Shown here in pieces: positions 50,959-59,270 of a stretch of 64,000 nucleotides of DNA. The notes under the pieces are model-generated. The model did no database searches. It had not been told where the DNA came from and saw nothing but the letters and a program-made list of their open reading frames with translations. How positions within the stretch are numbered: the first letter of the stretch is position 1; every line of letters starts with the position of its first letter. The position numbers and the translations under genes are program-made. Source of the DNA: Deltaproteobacteria bacterium (GTDB lineage Bacteria > UBA10199 > JACPAL01 > JACOUP01); assembly GCA_016177765.1 (NCBI GenBank), contig JACOUP010000008.1:900864-964863 (forward strand). The letters are read 5' to 3'.

Positions 50959-50991
50959 GCGCGAGAAAACAAGGGGCATGATAAGTAAAGA

Positions 50992-51013
50992 CCCTCTAAC
51001 CCCTTGACCTTTT
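50992..51013 (+). repeat. Shared upstream module, copy 1
   Basis: A 22-base block whose last 20 bases read CTCTAACCCCTTGACCTTTT, identical to 53608-53629. Both copies lie just in front of genes and include TTGACC, a -35-like box. Confidence 0.55.
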
Positions 51014-51040
51014 AGGTTGGTTATCGCACCCTCACCATTC

Positions 51041-51409
51041 ATGCGTTGGCGTTTCTGGGTCCCCATCGTTGTTGTCACAGGGATTATTGCCCTGTTGTCC
51101 TGGAAGTTTTTGCTGGCACCCCCCAGGCCGCTTTCTGAAATCCCCTCCCAGGGAGAATATGAAGGCTACCTTCAGCAACAGGCGGAATCCTCTTACAAAA
51201 AAAATTATTATGGCCGATTGATCCCTGTCTATGAAAAGATAGTAAAAGTCGCCCCCGAGAGTCTTGATGCCAAGAAGAAGTTGGCCAAGGCCTATATAGG
51301 GGCGGAGCAGTTCGAAGCCGCCCGTCGTCTGCTTGAGGAGATTGTCCAGAGCGGCCGAGGCGACGCGGAGATCCAGCAGTTATTCGAGCGACTACCCCAA
51401 AAAGAGTAG
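51041..51409 (+). CDS. Membrane-anchored TPR protein
   Basis: About 122 residues. One N-terminal helix (WVPIVVVTGIIALLSWKFLL), then two TPR-like pairs (YGRLIPVYEKIVKVAPESLD, KKKLAKAYIGAEQFEAARRLL). The ATG at 51041 is preferred; a TTG at 51017 is in frame. Stop TAG lies in the palindrome at 51404. Function unknown. Confidence 0.7.
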   Translation: MRWRFWVPIVVVTGIIALLSWKFLLAPPRPLSEIPSQGEYEGYLQQQAESSYKKNYYGRLIPVYEKIVKVAPESLDAKKKLAKAYIGAEQFEAARRLLEEIVQSGRGDAEIQQLFERLPQKE

Positions 51410-51434
51410 GGGCGAGGTCACCTCGCCCCTACTC
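51404..51434. repeat. Repeat family C palindrome at a gene end
   Basis: GAGTAGGGGCGAGGT-c-ACCTCGCCCCTACTC, a perfect 15-1-15 palindrome. Its first arm contains the TAG stop of the TPR gene. The same inner 13 bases recur in tsaD at 59956. It may also work as a terminator between the convergent genes. Confidence 0.85.
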
Positions 51435-51446
51435 TTCCACTTTAAC

Positions 51447-53528
51447 TTAACATCCGGAATTTGGTTGCCCGCAATAGGCCCGGCAGGAGGCCTCATCGGT
51501 TAGGCCCCTCTTCTGACAAGCCTCAGGAAATTGTTTTTGAGTGGGCGTCCCCCCGCCGGTGAATTGGGGTTTGCTTAAGGCGAAGGTGGCGTTACAGCTC
51601 GCACCTGCGGCGTTTCTGAGAGTCACAGCGAACCCCGGTGGTGGGTTCGCTGTCTGGTAGTTAAGAGCGGTCGCCGTGGATCCCCCGGGGAGGGTGATCG
51701 AGAGACCAGTTGCGGCGGGAATCGCTCCCGCCACGGAAACAGTGAAGGGATCACATTTCTGATCGATCGGTAGACAGTAGCTGTTGGCGGCTGTGTCGAG
51801 TGGTTTGATAAACAGTTTGTCCGGGGCTGTCCCAACGGCGCAGTTGGTAGAGGGGTCGCTCTGTTGCAAGGTCCCCTCCCCTCCGTACGTGCCAAAGTCT
51901 GTCCCTCCCCCTCCCTTTTGGGCCTTGTTGTCGAGCTCGTTTTTCATATCTCCCTGCTCGCACCGTCGTCCCTTGAGGCCATTCCTCGCCCGGGCCTCTT
52001 CCTCCAGGGCGAAACAGGACTGCATCGCCTCCTTCATTTTTGAAGGGTCGGCCTTGCTGAAATCAACCTCTGTGGCACTGCCGGAACAATCCCAGTTCCG
52101 GCTGAAGGCGATGGCCTCTATGTTGGGATCGAGGGTCGTCAGATCGAAATCTTTGACGGCATCGAAAAAGGGAGACTCGCTGTCCGGGATCGTTGTGAAG
52201 ACCTGGACCTTCTGTTTCTTGAAACTCCCCTCCTTTTCCGTGGTTTTACTCTCAAACGATTCGGTCCCGGTATGTGTTATTTCGGGACAGGTCCCTGTGG
52301 AAGGGAGGGGGATCATCGGGGGAACCCCCTTGGCCTTGGTGGGATTGGCCGGGTCAAAGGCAGGGCTCATGCAAAAGAAGACAGTTTCGATATCGGTGGC
52401 CCCCAAGGCTATCCCCAGCTCGGCCCCGATCTGTTGGGCAAACTGTCCCTTTTTATCTGCGGGGACATCAAAAGGGATCATATCCTTGAATGGCATCGGG
52501 GGCGGGTTCCCCGTCCCTCTAAATTTGGCGGTCCCCTTCGTGGTGAATTGGCCGTGAATCCTTCCTGTCATCGCATTGGATTTACCGGTACACTCATCCT
52601 TAAAACTGCTCGTGAAGGCGCCGCTCACCGTATTGCTCCCATCCGCGGCCGAGGCGATAAAGTGGCTCGTCATCGTACCGAAACCTCCCTGCCCCTTGAG
52701 GGTCGCGTCTGCCGTGCCATCCGTTCCCAGGTCCACCGTGCCATTGGTGACCTTGCCGCTCGTTCCCACGTCGACCGTCATGGTGATGTTTCCCTTGTTC
52801 TCCTCGCCGCCGAAGGTATCGCTATGGGTGGCGTTCAACGTGTATTTGGAACCGCTGGCCTGATAGAGGGATTCATCGACCAGTTTACCAGCCTGGCAGA
52901 GATCGATCTGGAGGGTATCAGAGCTGGTTTTCCCGATCCGGACGGTGATCGCTTTTCCTTTAGGTCCTTCTTCCCCTTTTTCACAGGCGGCCTTGGCGTT
53001 GCTCATACAGGCCGGGATATCGCCGCAGAATTTCCCCTTTTCGGGGGCCCCTCCCGGCGCCTTCTCTTCAGGGGGGCCAATCTTGTAAATGGCCAAGCTT
53101 CCATCAGTCGGGATCGTGATCAACCCGGCCGTTTCCATCCCTTCCAGGAAACAACGAGGCATCTGGGCCATCTGGCTCATCCGGAAGGTTTCATCCTTGA
53201 TGGAATGGACCTCGCAACCGGCCCGGGACGGTTTTCCAACACCCCGGGCGTTCTCGCCAAAACTCTTTGGTTTTGAGGAGAGGACCATTTCCAGGGCGGA
53301 TAGGGAAGAGGTACTGCTCGTCCCGGTACTTTTATCATAGGAAGAAAGATCCACGCTTGGGAGGGAGGCGAGAGAAGAGACATCGGCCGTTCCGGTCCCC
53401 CCGGTTCCGTCATCACTGCTACTACCACACCCCCAGATCCCCGCGCCCCAGAAGGCGATCGGCATCAAAAAGAGGGCTGTCATCAGAGAAAGACCACCCA
53501 CAAAGAGAGAGACCCTTGTTTTCATCAT
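51447..53528 (-). CDS. Large Cys-rich lipoprotein
   Basis: 693 residues. Signal ending in GIWGCGSSSDD (lipoprotein), then Ser/Thr/Gly-rich linker, and a long beta-rich part with many cysteines, for example CEVHSIKDETF, CFLEGMETAG, and at the end CQKRGLTDEASCRAYCGQPNSGC. No domain recognised. It is the only minus-strand gene in the nuo region and so cannot be transcribed from the nuo promoter. Likely a surface protein. Confidence 0.8.
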   Translation of the reverse strand: MMKTRVSLFVGGLSLMTALFLMPIAFWGAGIWGCGSSSDDGTGGTGTADVSSLASLPSVDLSSYDKSTGTSSTSSLSALEMVLSSKPKSFGENARGVGKPSRAGCEVHSIKDETFRMSQMAQMPRCFLEGMETAGLITIPTDGSLAIYKIGPPEEKAPGGAPEKGKFCGDIPACMSNAKAACEKGEEGPKGKAITVRIGKTSSDTLQIDLCQAGKLVDESLYQASGSKYTLNATHSDTFGGEENKGNITMTVDVGTSGKVTNGTVDLGTDGTADATLKGQGGFGTMTSHFIASAADGSNTVSGAFTSSFKDECTGKSNAMTGRIHGQFTTKGTAKFRGTGNPPPMPFKDMIPFDVPADKKGQFAQQIGAELGIALGATDIETVFFCMSPAFDPANPTKAKGVPPMIPLPSTGTCPEITHTGTESFESKTTEKEGSFKKQKVQVFTTIPDSESPFFDAVKDFDLTTLDPNIEAIAFSRNWDCSGSATEVDFSKADPSKMKEAMQSCFALEEEARARNGLKGRRCEQGDMKNELDNKAQKGGGGTDFGTYGGEGTLQQSDPSTNCAVGTAPDKLFIKPLDTAANSYCLPIDQKCDPFTVSVAGAIPAATGLSITLPGGSTATALNYQTANPPPGFAVTLRNAAGASCNATFALSKPQFTGGGTPTQKQFPEACQKRGLTDEASCRAYCGQPNSGC

Positions 53529-53607
53529 ATTTCCCCCTTCCAGAAAACTGCCTTCATTCTACGCCCGGCAAACGGCTTAGGGAAGCTTTATTTTTGTTTC
53601 ACCAACC

Positions 53608-53629
53608 CCCTCTAACCCCTTGACCTTTT
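53608..53629 (+). repeat. Shared upstream module, copy 2
   Basis: Identical to 50992-51013 over 22 bases. It lies 44 bases upstream of the nuoL start and continues into a small dyad (TGACC...GGTCA). It may drive the second half of the nuo locus. Confidence 0.55.
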
Positions 53630-53672
53630 GGGTCAGTTATCATAGTTCTTGCGCCAACTTTTCCGGCTCAAA

Positions 53673-55730
53673 ATGTTTGAGAAATTCATCAGTTACATTC
53701 CGTTTGTCCCTCTCCTCCCGTTGATCGGGGCGGCGGTAAACGGGTTTGTCAGTTTTCGCGGTTGGCGTCCCGCCCGGGGCTTCGTGAATGGGGTCGCCTG
53801 CGCCACGATTGCCCTTTCTTTTTTGATTTCTCTCGGGACCTTCGCCCATTTTCTCTCTCTCGCCCCGGAGGCGCGGGAACTGACCATCACCCTCTGGCCC
53901 TGGATCGATGTCGGGGCGTTGCATACCGATGTTGCCTTCCTGATCGATCCGCTCACCTTGACCATGATGCTCGTGGTCACCGGTGTCGGGTTTATTATCC
54001 ATATCTATGCGACCGGCTACATGGGGCATGATAAAGATTACCCCCGCTTCTTTGCCTACTTGAACCTTTTTTGTTTTGCGATGTTGCTCCTTGTCATGGG
54101 ATCAAACCTCTTCATGATGTTTATCGGTTGGGAAGGGGTCGGGCTCTGTTCTTATCTGTTGATCGGTTTCTGGTATGAAAGCAAGCCGAATGCCGTCGCC
54201 GGGATGAAGGCGTTTATCGTCAACCGGATCGGGGACTGGGGTTTCTTGATCGGTCTCCTCCTCTTGTTCTGGACCCTTTTTCAGCTCGGTCACCCGACGG
54301 TGACATTTACCGAGATCCGGGATCAGGCCCCGCTCCTGGTGGGACAGACCTGGGGTGGTATTTCGGTGGTGACACTCATCTGTCTCTTTCTATTTATTGG
54401 GGCGACCGGGAAGTCGGCCCAGATCCCCCTTTATACCTGGCTTCCGGATGCGATGGCCGGACCAACGCCGGTCTCCGCCCTAATCCATGCTGCCACGATG
54501 GTTACCGCCGGTGTCTACATGATTGCCCGGCTCCATTTTCTCTATTCGCTCTCTCCGGTCGCCCTCACTGTGGTGACGACCGTCGGTTTTGCCACGGCGC
54601 TTTTTGCCGCGACGATCGGTTTCGCGCAAAATGATATCAAAAAAGTCCTGGCCTATTCCACCGTCTCCCAACTTGGTTTCATGTTTGGGGCGATGGGGGT
54701 GGCGGCTTACGCCGCAGGAATTTTTCATTTGGTTACCCACGCCTTCTTTAAGGCCTGTCTCTTCTTGGGGTCCGGTTCGGTCATTCACGGGATGAGTGGC
54801 GAGCAGGATATGCGAAAAATGGGCGGGCTCAAAAAATTCATGCCGGTGACCTACAAGACCTTTCTCTTGGCGACGCTCGCGATTGCCGGGATCTTTCCGT
54901 TTGCCGGATTCTTCTCCAAGGACGAGATCCTTTGGAGGACCTTTGCCTCCGGGCATTACCTGCAATGGGGGCTCGGAGTGGTTGCCGCCATCGGCACCGC
55001 CATCTATATGTTCCGGCTCGTTGGAATGACGTTTCTAGGTAAATTGCATGAACCCATTCATGAAGAAGGGATTGAAGATAAGCACCATCATCCCCATGAA
55101 TCGCCCGCCTCGATGACGGTTCCGTTAGTGATCCTGGCGGTTCTCTCTATTTTGGGTGGGCTCTTGGGGGTTCCAGCCTCCCTGGGGCATTTCTTTCATC
55201 TGCCGAATCTCATTGAAAGGTGGCTTTCTCCGGTTTTTCATCTTGCTGAAGAGGGAGAACATCATGCTATCCCGGTAGCCGAATATCTCCTGATGGGGTT
55301 TTCGTTATTCATTGCGGTCGGTGGTTCTTACCTCGGGTATCTTTTTTATACCTCGCGCCGCGATATCCCTGAAAGGTTTGCCGCCCGCTTTGCCACTCTC
55401 TACCGGTTGGTGGCGAACAAATATTTTGTGGATGAGTTCTATGACAGGGTTGTGGTGCAGAACCTCCTCCGGCTCAATCGGGCGTTAGACCTCTTTGATC
55501 AAAAAGTCATTGATGGGATTGTCAACCTCTCCGGACTGGTGACGCGGATCTTCTCCTGGATCTCCGGCCTCTTGGATAAGTACCTTGTGGATGGTCTGGT
55601 CAATCTCTTGTCGGAAGCGACGCTCGTCGCCGGCCGAAATCTCCGCCGGATCCAAACCGGCCAGATCCAGAATTACCTTTATATGGCCTTGGGTGGTGTT
55701 GTGGTGGTGATTGTTTATAAATTTTTGTAG
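53673..55730 (+). CDS. nuoL: NADH-quinone oxidoreductase subunit L
   Basis: About 685 residues, 16 membrane helices with the long lateral helix at the C terminus. Signatures GWEGVGLCSYLLIGFWY, TGKSAQIPLYTWLPDAMAGP and SALIHAATMVTAGVYMIAR are present with the pump Lys and Glu residues. The start ATG at 53673 is preferred; TTG at 53649 is in frame. It follows the second shared upstream module, so it may have its own promoter. Confidence 0.95.
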   Translation: MFEKFISYIPFVPLLPLIGAAVNGFVSFRGWRPARGFVNGVACATIALSFLISLGTFAHFLSLAPEARELTITLWPWIDVGALHTDVAFLIDPLTLTMMLVVTGVGFIIHIYATGYMGHDKDYPRFFAYLNLFCFAMLLLVMGSNLFMMFIGWEGVGLCSYLLIGFWYESKPNAVAGMKAFIVNRIGDWGFLIGLLLLFWTLFQLGHPTVTFTEIRDQAPLLVGQTWGGISVVTLICLFLFIGATGKSAQIPLYTWLPDAMAGPTPVSALIHAATMVTAGVYMIARLHFLYSLSPVALTVVTTVGFATALFAATIGFAQNDIKKVLAYSTVSQLGFMFGAMGVAAYAAGIFHLVTHAFFKACLFLGSGSVIHGMSGEQDMRKMGGLKKFMPVTYKTFLLATLAIAGIFPFAGFFSKDEILWRTFASGHYLQWGLGVVAAIGTAIYMFRLVGMTFLGKLHEPIHEEGIEDKHHHPHESPASMTVPLVILAVLSILGGLLGVPASLGHFFHLPNLIERWLSPVFHLAEEGEHHAIPVAEYLLMGFSLFIAVGGSYLGYLFYTSRRDIPERFAARFATLYRLVANKYFVDEFYDRVVVQNLLRLNRALDLFDQKVIDGIVNLSGLVTRIFSWISGLLDKYLVDGLVNLLSEATLVAGRNLRRIQTGQIQNYLYMALGGVVVVIVYKFL

Positions 55731-55752
55731 TCGATAGAGGAGGCTAAAACTC

Positions 55753-57264
55753 ATGCAACACGCATTATCCTTGATGACCTTTATCCCTCTTGTGGGGGCG
55801 TTGATCATCCCGTTTCTCCCCAAAGAGAAACCCAACTGGGCTCGCTGGGTCGCGCTTGCGGCGACACTGCCGCCGCTCTTCATCGCATTCAAGATCTTTG
55901 CTCTCTTTGACCGGTCCGCCGCCTCTTTTCAGTTTGTAGAGGGGCCCTACAGCTGGATCCCCGCCTTTCATATTCAATATTATATGGGGATCGACGGCAT
56001 TTCGGTGTCGATGGTTTTGTTGACGGCGCTGATTTCCACGATCTGTATCATCGCCTCCTGGGGGATCCAAAAATCGGTCCGCGGCTACTTCGCCCTTTTC
56101 CTCCTGCTTGATGCCGGAATGATGGGGGTCTTCTGCGCCCTCGACTGGTTCCTGTTCTACGTCTTCTGGGAGGTGATGCTTTTGCCGATGTACTTCCTGA
56201 TCGGGATTTGGGGCGGTCCGCGGCGTGAGTATGCGGCGATCAAGTTCTTCCTCTATACCCTGCTCGGCAGTGTCCTGATGTTGCTCGTGATGATCGCCTT
56301 CTACTTTTACAGTGACGGGAACTCCTTTAACCTGGTGACGCTCGCCAATCAGGCGGGTCATCTGGGGCCGCTCACCCATCCCAATTTCCGGCTGGTTTGC
56401 TGGCTGGGGCTCTTCATCTGTTTCGCGGTCAAAATCCCGGCCTTTCCGTTCCACACCTGGCTTCCGGATGCCCACGTGGAGGCGCCGACAGCCATCTCCG
56501 TCATCCTGGCCGGCGTCCTTTTAAAGATGGGCATTTATGGGATCCTGCGGATCAACTATACCCTTTTGCCGGAGGCGACCGTTTATTTTGCACAGATGAT
56601 GGCGGTGATCGGGGTCATCAACATCATTTACGGGGCCCTCTGTGCGATGGCACAGACCGATTTCAAGAAATTGATCGCCTATTCGTCGATCTCTCACATG
56701 GGTTTTTGTCTGTTGGGGATGAGTTCGTTCACGCCGGAGGGGATCAACGGGGCGGTCCTGCAGATGTTCAACCATGGGACGATCACCGCCCAGCTCTTCT
56801 TGCTGGTTGGTGTGGTTTACGACCGGGCCCATCATCGGGATCTGAATAAATTTGGGGGGCTTGCGACCACCCAGCCGCAATATGCGGTGATGACGGCGAT
56901 TGCCTTTTTTGCGGCGATGGGTCTCCCCGGACTTTCCGGTTTTATCTCCGAGGCGCTTTCATTCCTGGGAGGTTTCAAGGTCTGGAGATTCTATACGATC
57001 CTCTCCGCCTCTGGCGTGGTCTTGACCGCCGGTTACATGCTCTGGACCTTCCAGAAAGTTTTTCTCGGTCCGGTCAATGAAAAATACAAAGGGATGCCGG
57101 ATATTTCCGGTCGTGAGATGCTGACGCTGGTCCCGTTGGTGATCCTTGTGGTGGTTTTGGGTGTTTACCCGAAGCCGGCCTTGGACCTGGTGGGGGCCTC
57201 ACTCTCGGCCTTGAGTCAGGGGATGCAGTCTTATCTTCCTTCTTCCTGGGTGGCGGGGCTATAA
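55753..57264 (+). CDS. nuoM: NADH-quinone oxidoreductase subunit M
   Basis: 503 residues. Antiporter-like pump subunit with WEVMLLPMYFLIGIWGG, IPAFPFHTWLPDAHVEAPTA and IAYSSISHMGFCLLGMSSF. RBS GGAGG upstream. Begins 22 bases after nuoL. Confidence 0.96.
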   Translation: MQHALSLMTFIPLVGALIIPFLPKEKPNWARWVALAATLPPLFIAFKIFALFDRSAASFQFVEGPYSWIPAFHIQYYMGIDGISVSMVLLTALISTICIIASWGIQKSVRGYFALFLLLDAGMMGVFCALDWFLFYVFWEVMLLPMYFLIGIWGGPRREYAAIKFFLYTLLGSVLMLLVMIAFYFYSDGNSFNLVTLANQAGHLGPLTHPNFRLVCWLGLFICFAVKIPAFPFHTWLPDAHVEAPTAISVILAGVLLKMGIYGILRINYTLLPEATVYFAQMMAVIGVINIIYGALCAMAQTDFKKLIAYSSISHMGFCLLGMSSFTPEGINGAVLQMFNHGTITAQLFLLVGVVYDRAHHRDLNKFGGLATTQPQYAVMTAIAFFAAMGLPGLSGFISEALSFLGGFKVWRFYTILSASGVVLTAGYMLWTFQKVFLGPVNEKYKGMPDISGREMLTLVPLVILVVVLGVYPKPALDLVGASLSALSQGMQSYLPSSWVAGL

Positions 57265-57266
57265 AG

Positions 57267-58748
57267 ATGGCACTCTTGCAGAACCTCAGGTTATTTTTAC
57301 CCGAATCAATCCTTTCGGCAACAGTCCTCGTCCTTTTTATCGCCGACTTTTTTACCACGAAACAAAAAAAGGCCCCGCTCTTTTTCGGTCTTTCGCTGAT
57401 CGGTCTTCTGGCCGCTTTGGGGGCTGCTTATGTCTCAAGATCGATGCCGGCCGCTTCGCTTTTTACCGGTATGGTGGCCTTTGATGCGGCGGGGACCTTT
57501 TTCAAGGTCTTGTTTAGCCTTTCGGCAATCGTGATCATCTTCTTTTCCTCCGGTTCCCGGGAGATGGAGCGGGTGGATATCCCCAGTTACTGCATCCTTC
57601 TTTTGACCCTGACGTTGGGGATGATGTTGCTGGCCACCTCGACAAACCTTTTGATGCTTTATCTTTCGCTGGAGATGGTCAGCATTTCCTCTTATATCCT
57701 CTCCGGTTTCCTGAAGGGGATCCGGCGCTCCTCGGAGGCCGCACTCAAGTATGTGATCTATGGCGGGGTTGCTTCCGGGATCATGGCGTACGGTTTTTCC
57801 CTCCTCTATGGCCTTTCCGGGACGCTCAGCATGTCCGAGATGTTTGTCTATTTTTCTACCCATGCCACGGACAAATCGGTCCTCTTCGTCGGGCTGGTTC
57901 TTTCACTCGCCGGATTCGGCTACAAGATTGCGGCCTTCCCGTTTCATATGTGGGCGCCGGATGTCTATGAAGGGGCCCCGACGCCGGTGGCGGCTTTCTT
58001 TTCTGTCGGTCCCAAGGCGGCCGGGTTCGCGGCGCTAATCCGTTTTTTCCTGACGGCGCTTGCTATCAAGTCACCGGACCAATTTGGTGACCTGAAACTG
58101 GCCGGCTGGCCGGAACTGATCACCCTCCTGGCCATCGTCACCATGACCTTCGGAAACTTTGCGGCCCTCTATCAGACAAATCTGAAAAGGCTTTTGGCCT
58201 ATTCCTCCATCGCCCATGCCGGTTACCTGCTGATGGGGTTTGCGGCGCTGAACCAGGAGGCGATCCAGGCGGTTTTCTTTTACCTCATCGTCTATTTTGT
58301 GATGAACCTCGGGGCCTTTCTGGTCGTGATCATGATCTTGAACCAGAGGGGGGTTGAGGATCTGGAGGGGTACAACGGGATCGGCCGCCGGGGAGGGCAG
58401 GGGGCCTACCTTGCCGTGATGATGGCAGTTTTTCTATTTTCCTTAACCGGGCTTCCGCCTTTCGCCGGTTTTGCCGGCAAGCTTTATCTTTTTACCGCCG
58501 TTATCAAGGCGAAGATGTTTGGACTGGCGATTGTCGGGGTCTTGAACAGTGTCGTTTCTCTCTATTACTACATCCGTGTGGTGAAGGTGATGTTCTTCGT
58601 TGACCCGCCGGACCAGAATCCTTTTCGTTTTAGCGGGTTATCCCATCCCGTTCTCGTTTCGGGACTGGCCGCTCTGACCTTGGCGATGGGGCTTTTTTGG
58701 GACCCGTTGGTCCGGATTGTGAGGGAGTCAGCCGTTATGTTGTTTTAA
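57267..58748 (+). CDS. nuoN: NADH-quinone oxidoreductase subunit N
   Basis: 493 residues, about 14 membrane helices. YLSLEMVSISSYILSGFLKG, AAFPFHMWAPDVYEGAPTPV, LLAYSSIAHAGYLLMGF and the closing helices are present. Begins two bases after nuoM. A second nuoA begins three bases after it. Confidence 0.96.
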   Translation: MALLQNLRLFLPESILSATVLVLFIADFFTTKQKKAPLFFGLSLIGLLAALGAAYVSRSMPAASLFTGMVAFDAAGTFFKVLFSLSAIVIIFFSSGSREMERVDIPSYCILLLTLTLGMMLLATSTNLLMLYLSLEMVSISSYILSGFLKGIRRSSEAALKYVIYGGVASGIMAYGFSLLYGLSGTLSMSEMFVYFSTHATDKSVLFVGLVLSLAGFGYKIAAFPFHMWAPDVYEGAPTPVAAFFSVGPKAAGFAALIRFFLTALAIKSPDQFGDLKLAGWPELITLLAIVTMTFGNFAALYQTNLKRLLAYSSIAHAGYLLMGFAALNQEAIQAVFFYLIVYFVMNLGAFLVVIMILNQRGVEDLEGYNGIGRRGGQGAYLAVMMAVFLFSLTGLPPFAGFAGKLYLFTAVIKAKMFGLAIVGVLNSVVSLYYYIRVVKVMFFVDPPDQNPFRFSGLSHPVLVSGLAALTLAMGLFWDPLVRIVRESAVMLF

Positions 58749-58751
58749 TTT

Positions 58752-59120
58752 ATGGAAGAATACGGCAAGATTCTGCTTCTCTTTACCTTTGGCGCCCTGT
58801 TTGTGGCGGCGTTTCTCCTTGTTTCACACCTGATCGGCAAAAAAAAGTTCACGCGCGAAAAGCATCTCCCCTACGAATGTGGGGTCGATTCAGTCGAAAA
58901 TCTCCGGAGCCATTTTTCGGTTAAATTTTATCTTGTGGCGATGCTCTTCATCCTTTTTGATGTGGAGGTGGTCTTTCTCTACCCGTGGGCGGTTCTCTTC
59001 AAGGATTTTATCGCCCGTGGGGAGGGACTTTTCATTTTTCTGGAGATGCTGATCTTCCTCTTTATCCTCGCAGTGGGGCTTGTCTATATCTATGGCCGGC
59101 GGGCGCTGGATTGGGAATAA
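58752..59120 (+). CDS. nuoA: NADH-quinone oxidoreductase subunit A (copy 2)
   Basis: 122 residues, three membrane helices, a second complete NuoA: YECGVDSVENLRSHFSVKFYLVAML and FDVEVVFLYPWAVLF. It differs from copy 1 in most positions outside these motifs. No palindrome in the tail. It ends the operon at the other side from copy 1. Whether both are used in one enzyme or in two forms cannot be read from sequence. Confidence 0.93.
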   Translation: MEEYGKILLLFTFGALFVAAFLLVSHLIGKKKFTREKHLPYECGVDSVENLRSHFSVKFYLVAMLFILFDVEVVFLYPWAVLFKDFIARGEGLFIFLEMLIFLFILAVGLVYIYGRRALDWE

Positions 59121-59245
59121 CAGGATGTTGACAAAGGCCCATCTACTGCGTTGCCCGCTGCAGGCCCTCCTTCGACGTACATTTAAGTACGCCTCAGTCG
59201 TGCCTTTGCGGGCGCCTTGTATCTGGGACCTTTCTCAACATCCTG
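59121..59245. repeat. MITE-like 125-bp imperfect palindrome
   Basis: Terminal inverted repeats CAGGATGTTGA and TCAACATCCTG are perfect over 11 bp. Further inner parts match, ending in a central GTAC-atttaa-GTAC. It follows the second nuoA stop directly and may end its message as well. No coding sequence. Confidence 0.7.
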
Positions 59246-59270
59246 AAAAAATTACTTTATTAACACACCT

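Noticed and set aside
51404-51434. Palindrome as only a simple terminator
   Set aside because: It lacks a T tract and recurs inside tsaD, so it is better treated as a repeat family member that may also stop transcription.
52272-53276. 334-codon plus-strand frame opposite the Cys-rich lipoprotein
   Set aside because: The minus-strand product has a signal sequence and lipobox; this frame has neither and no family match.
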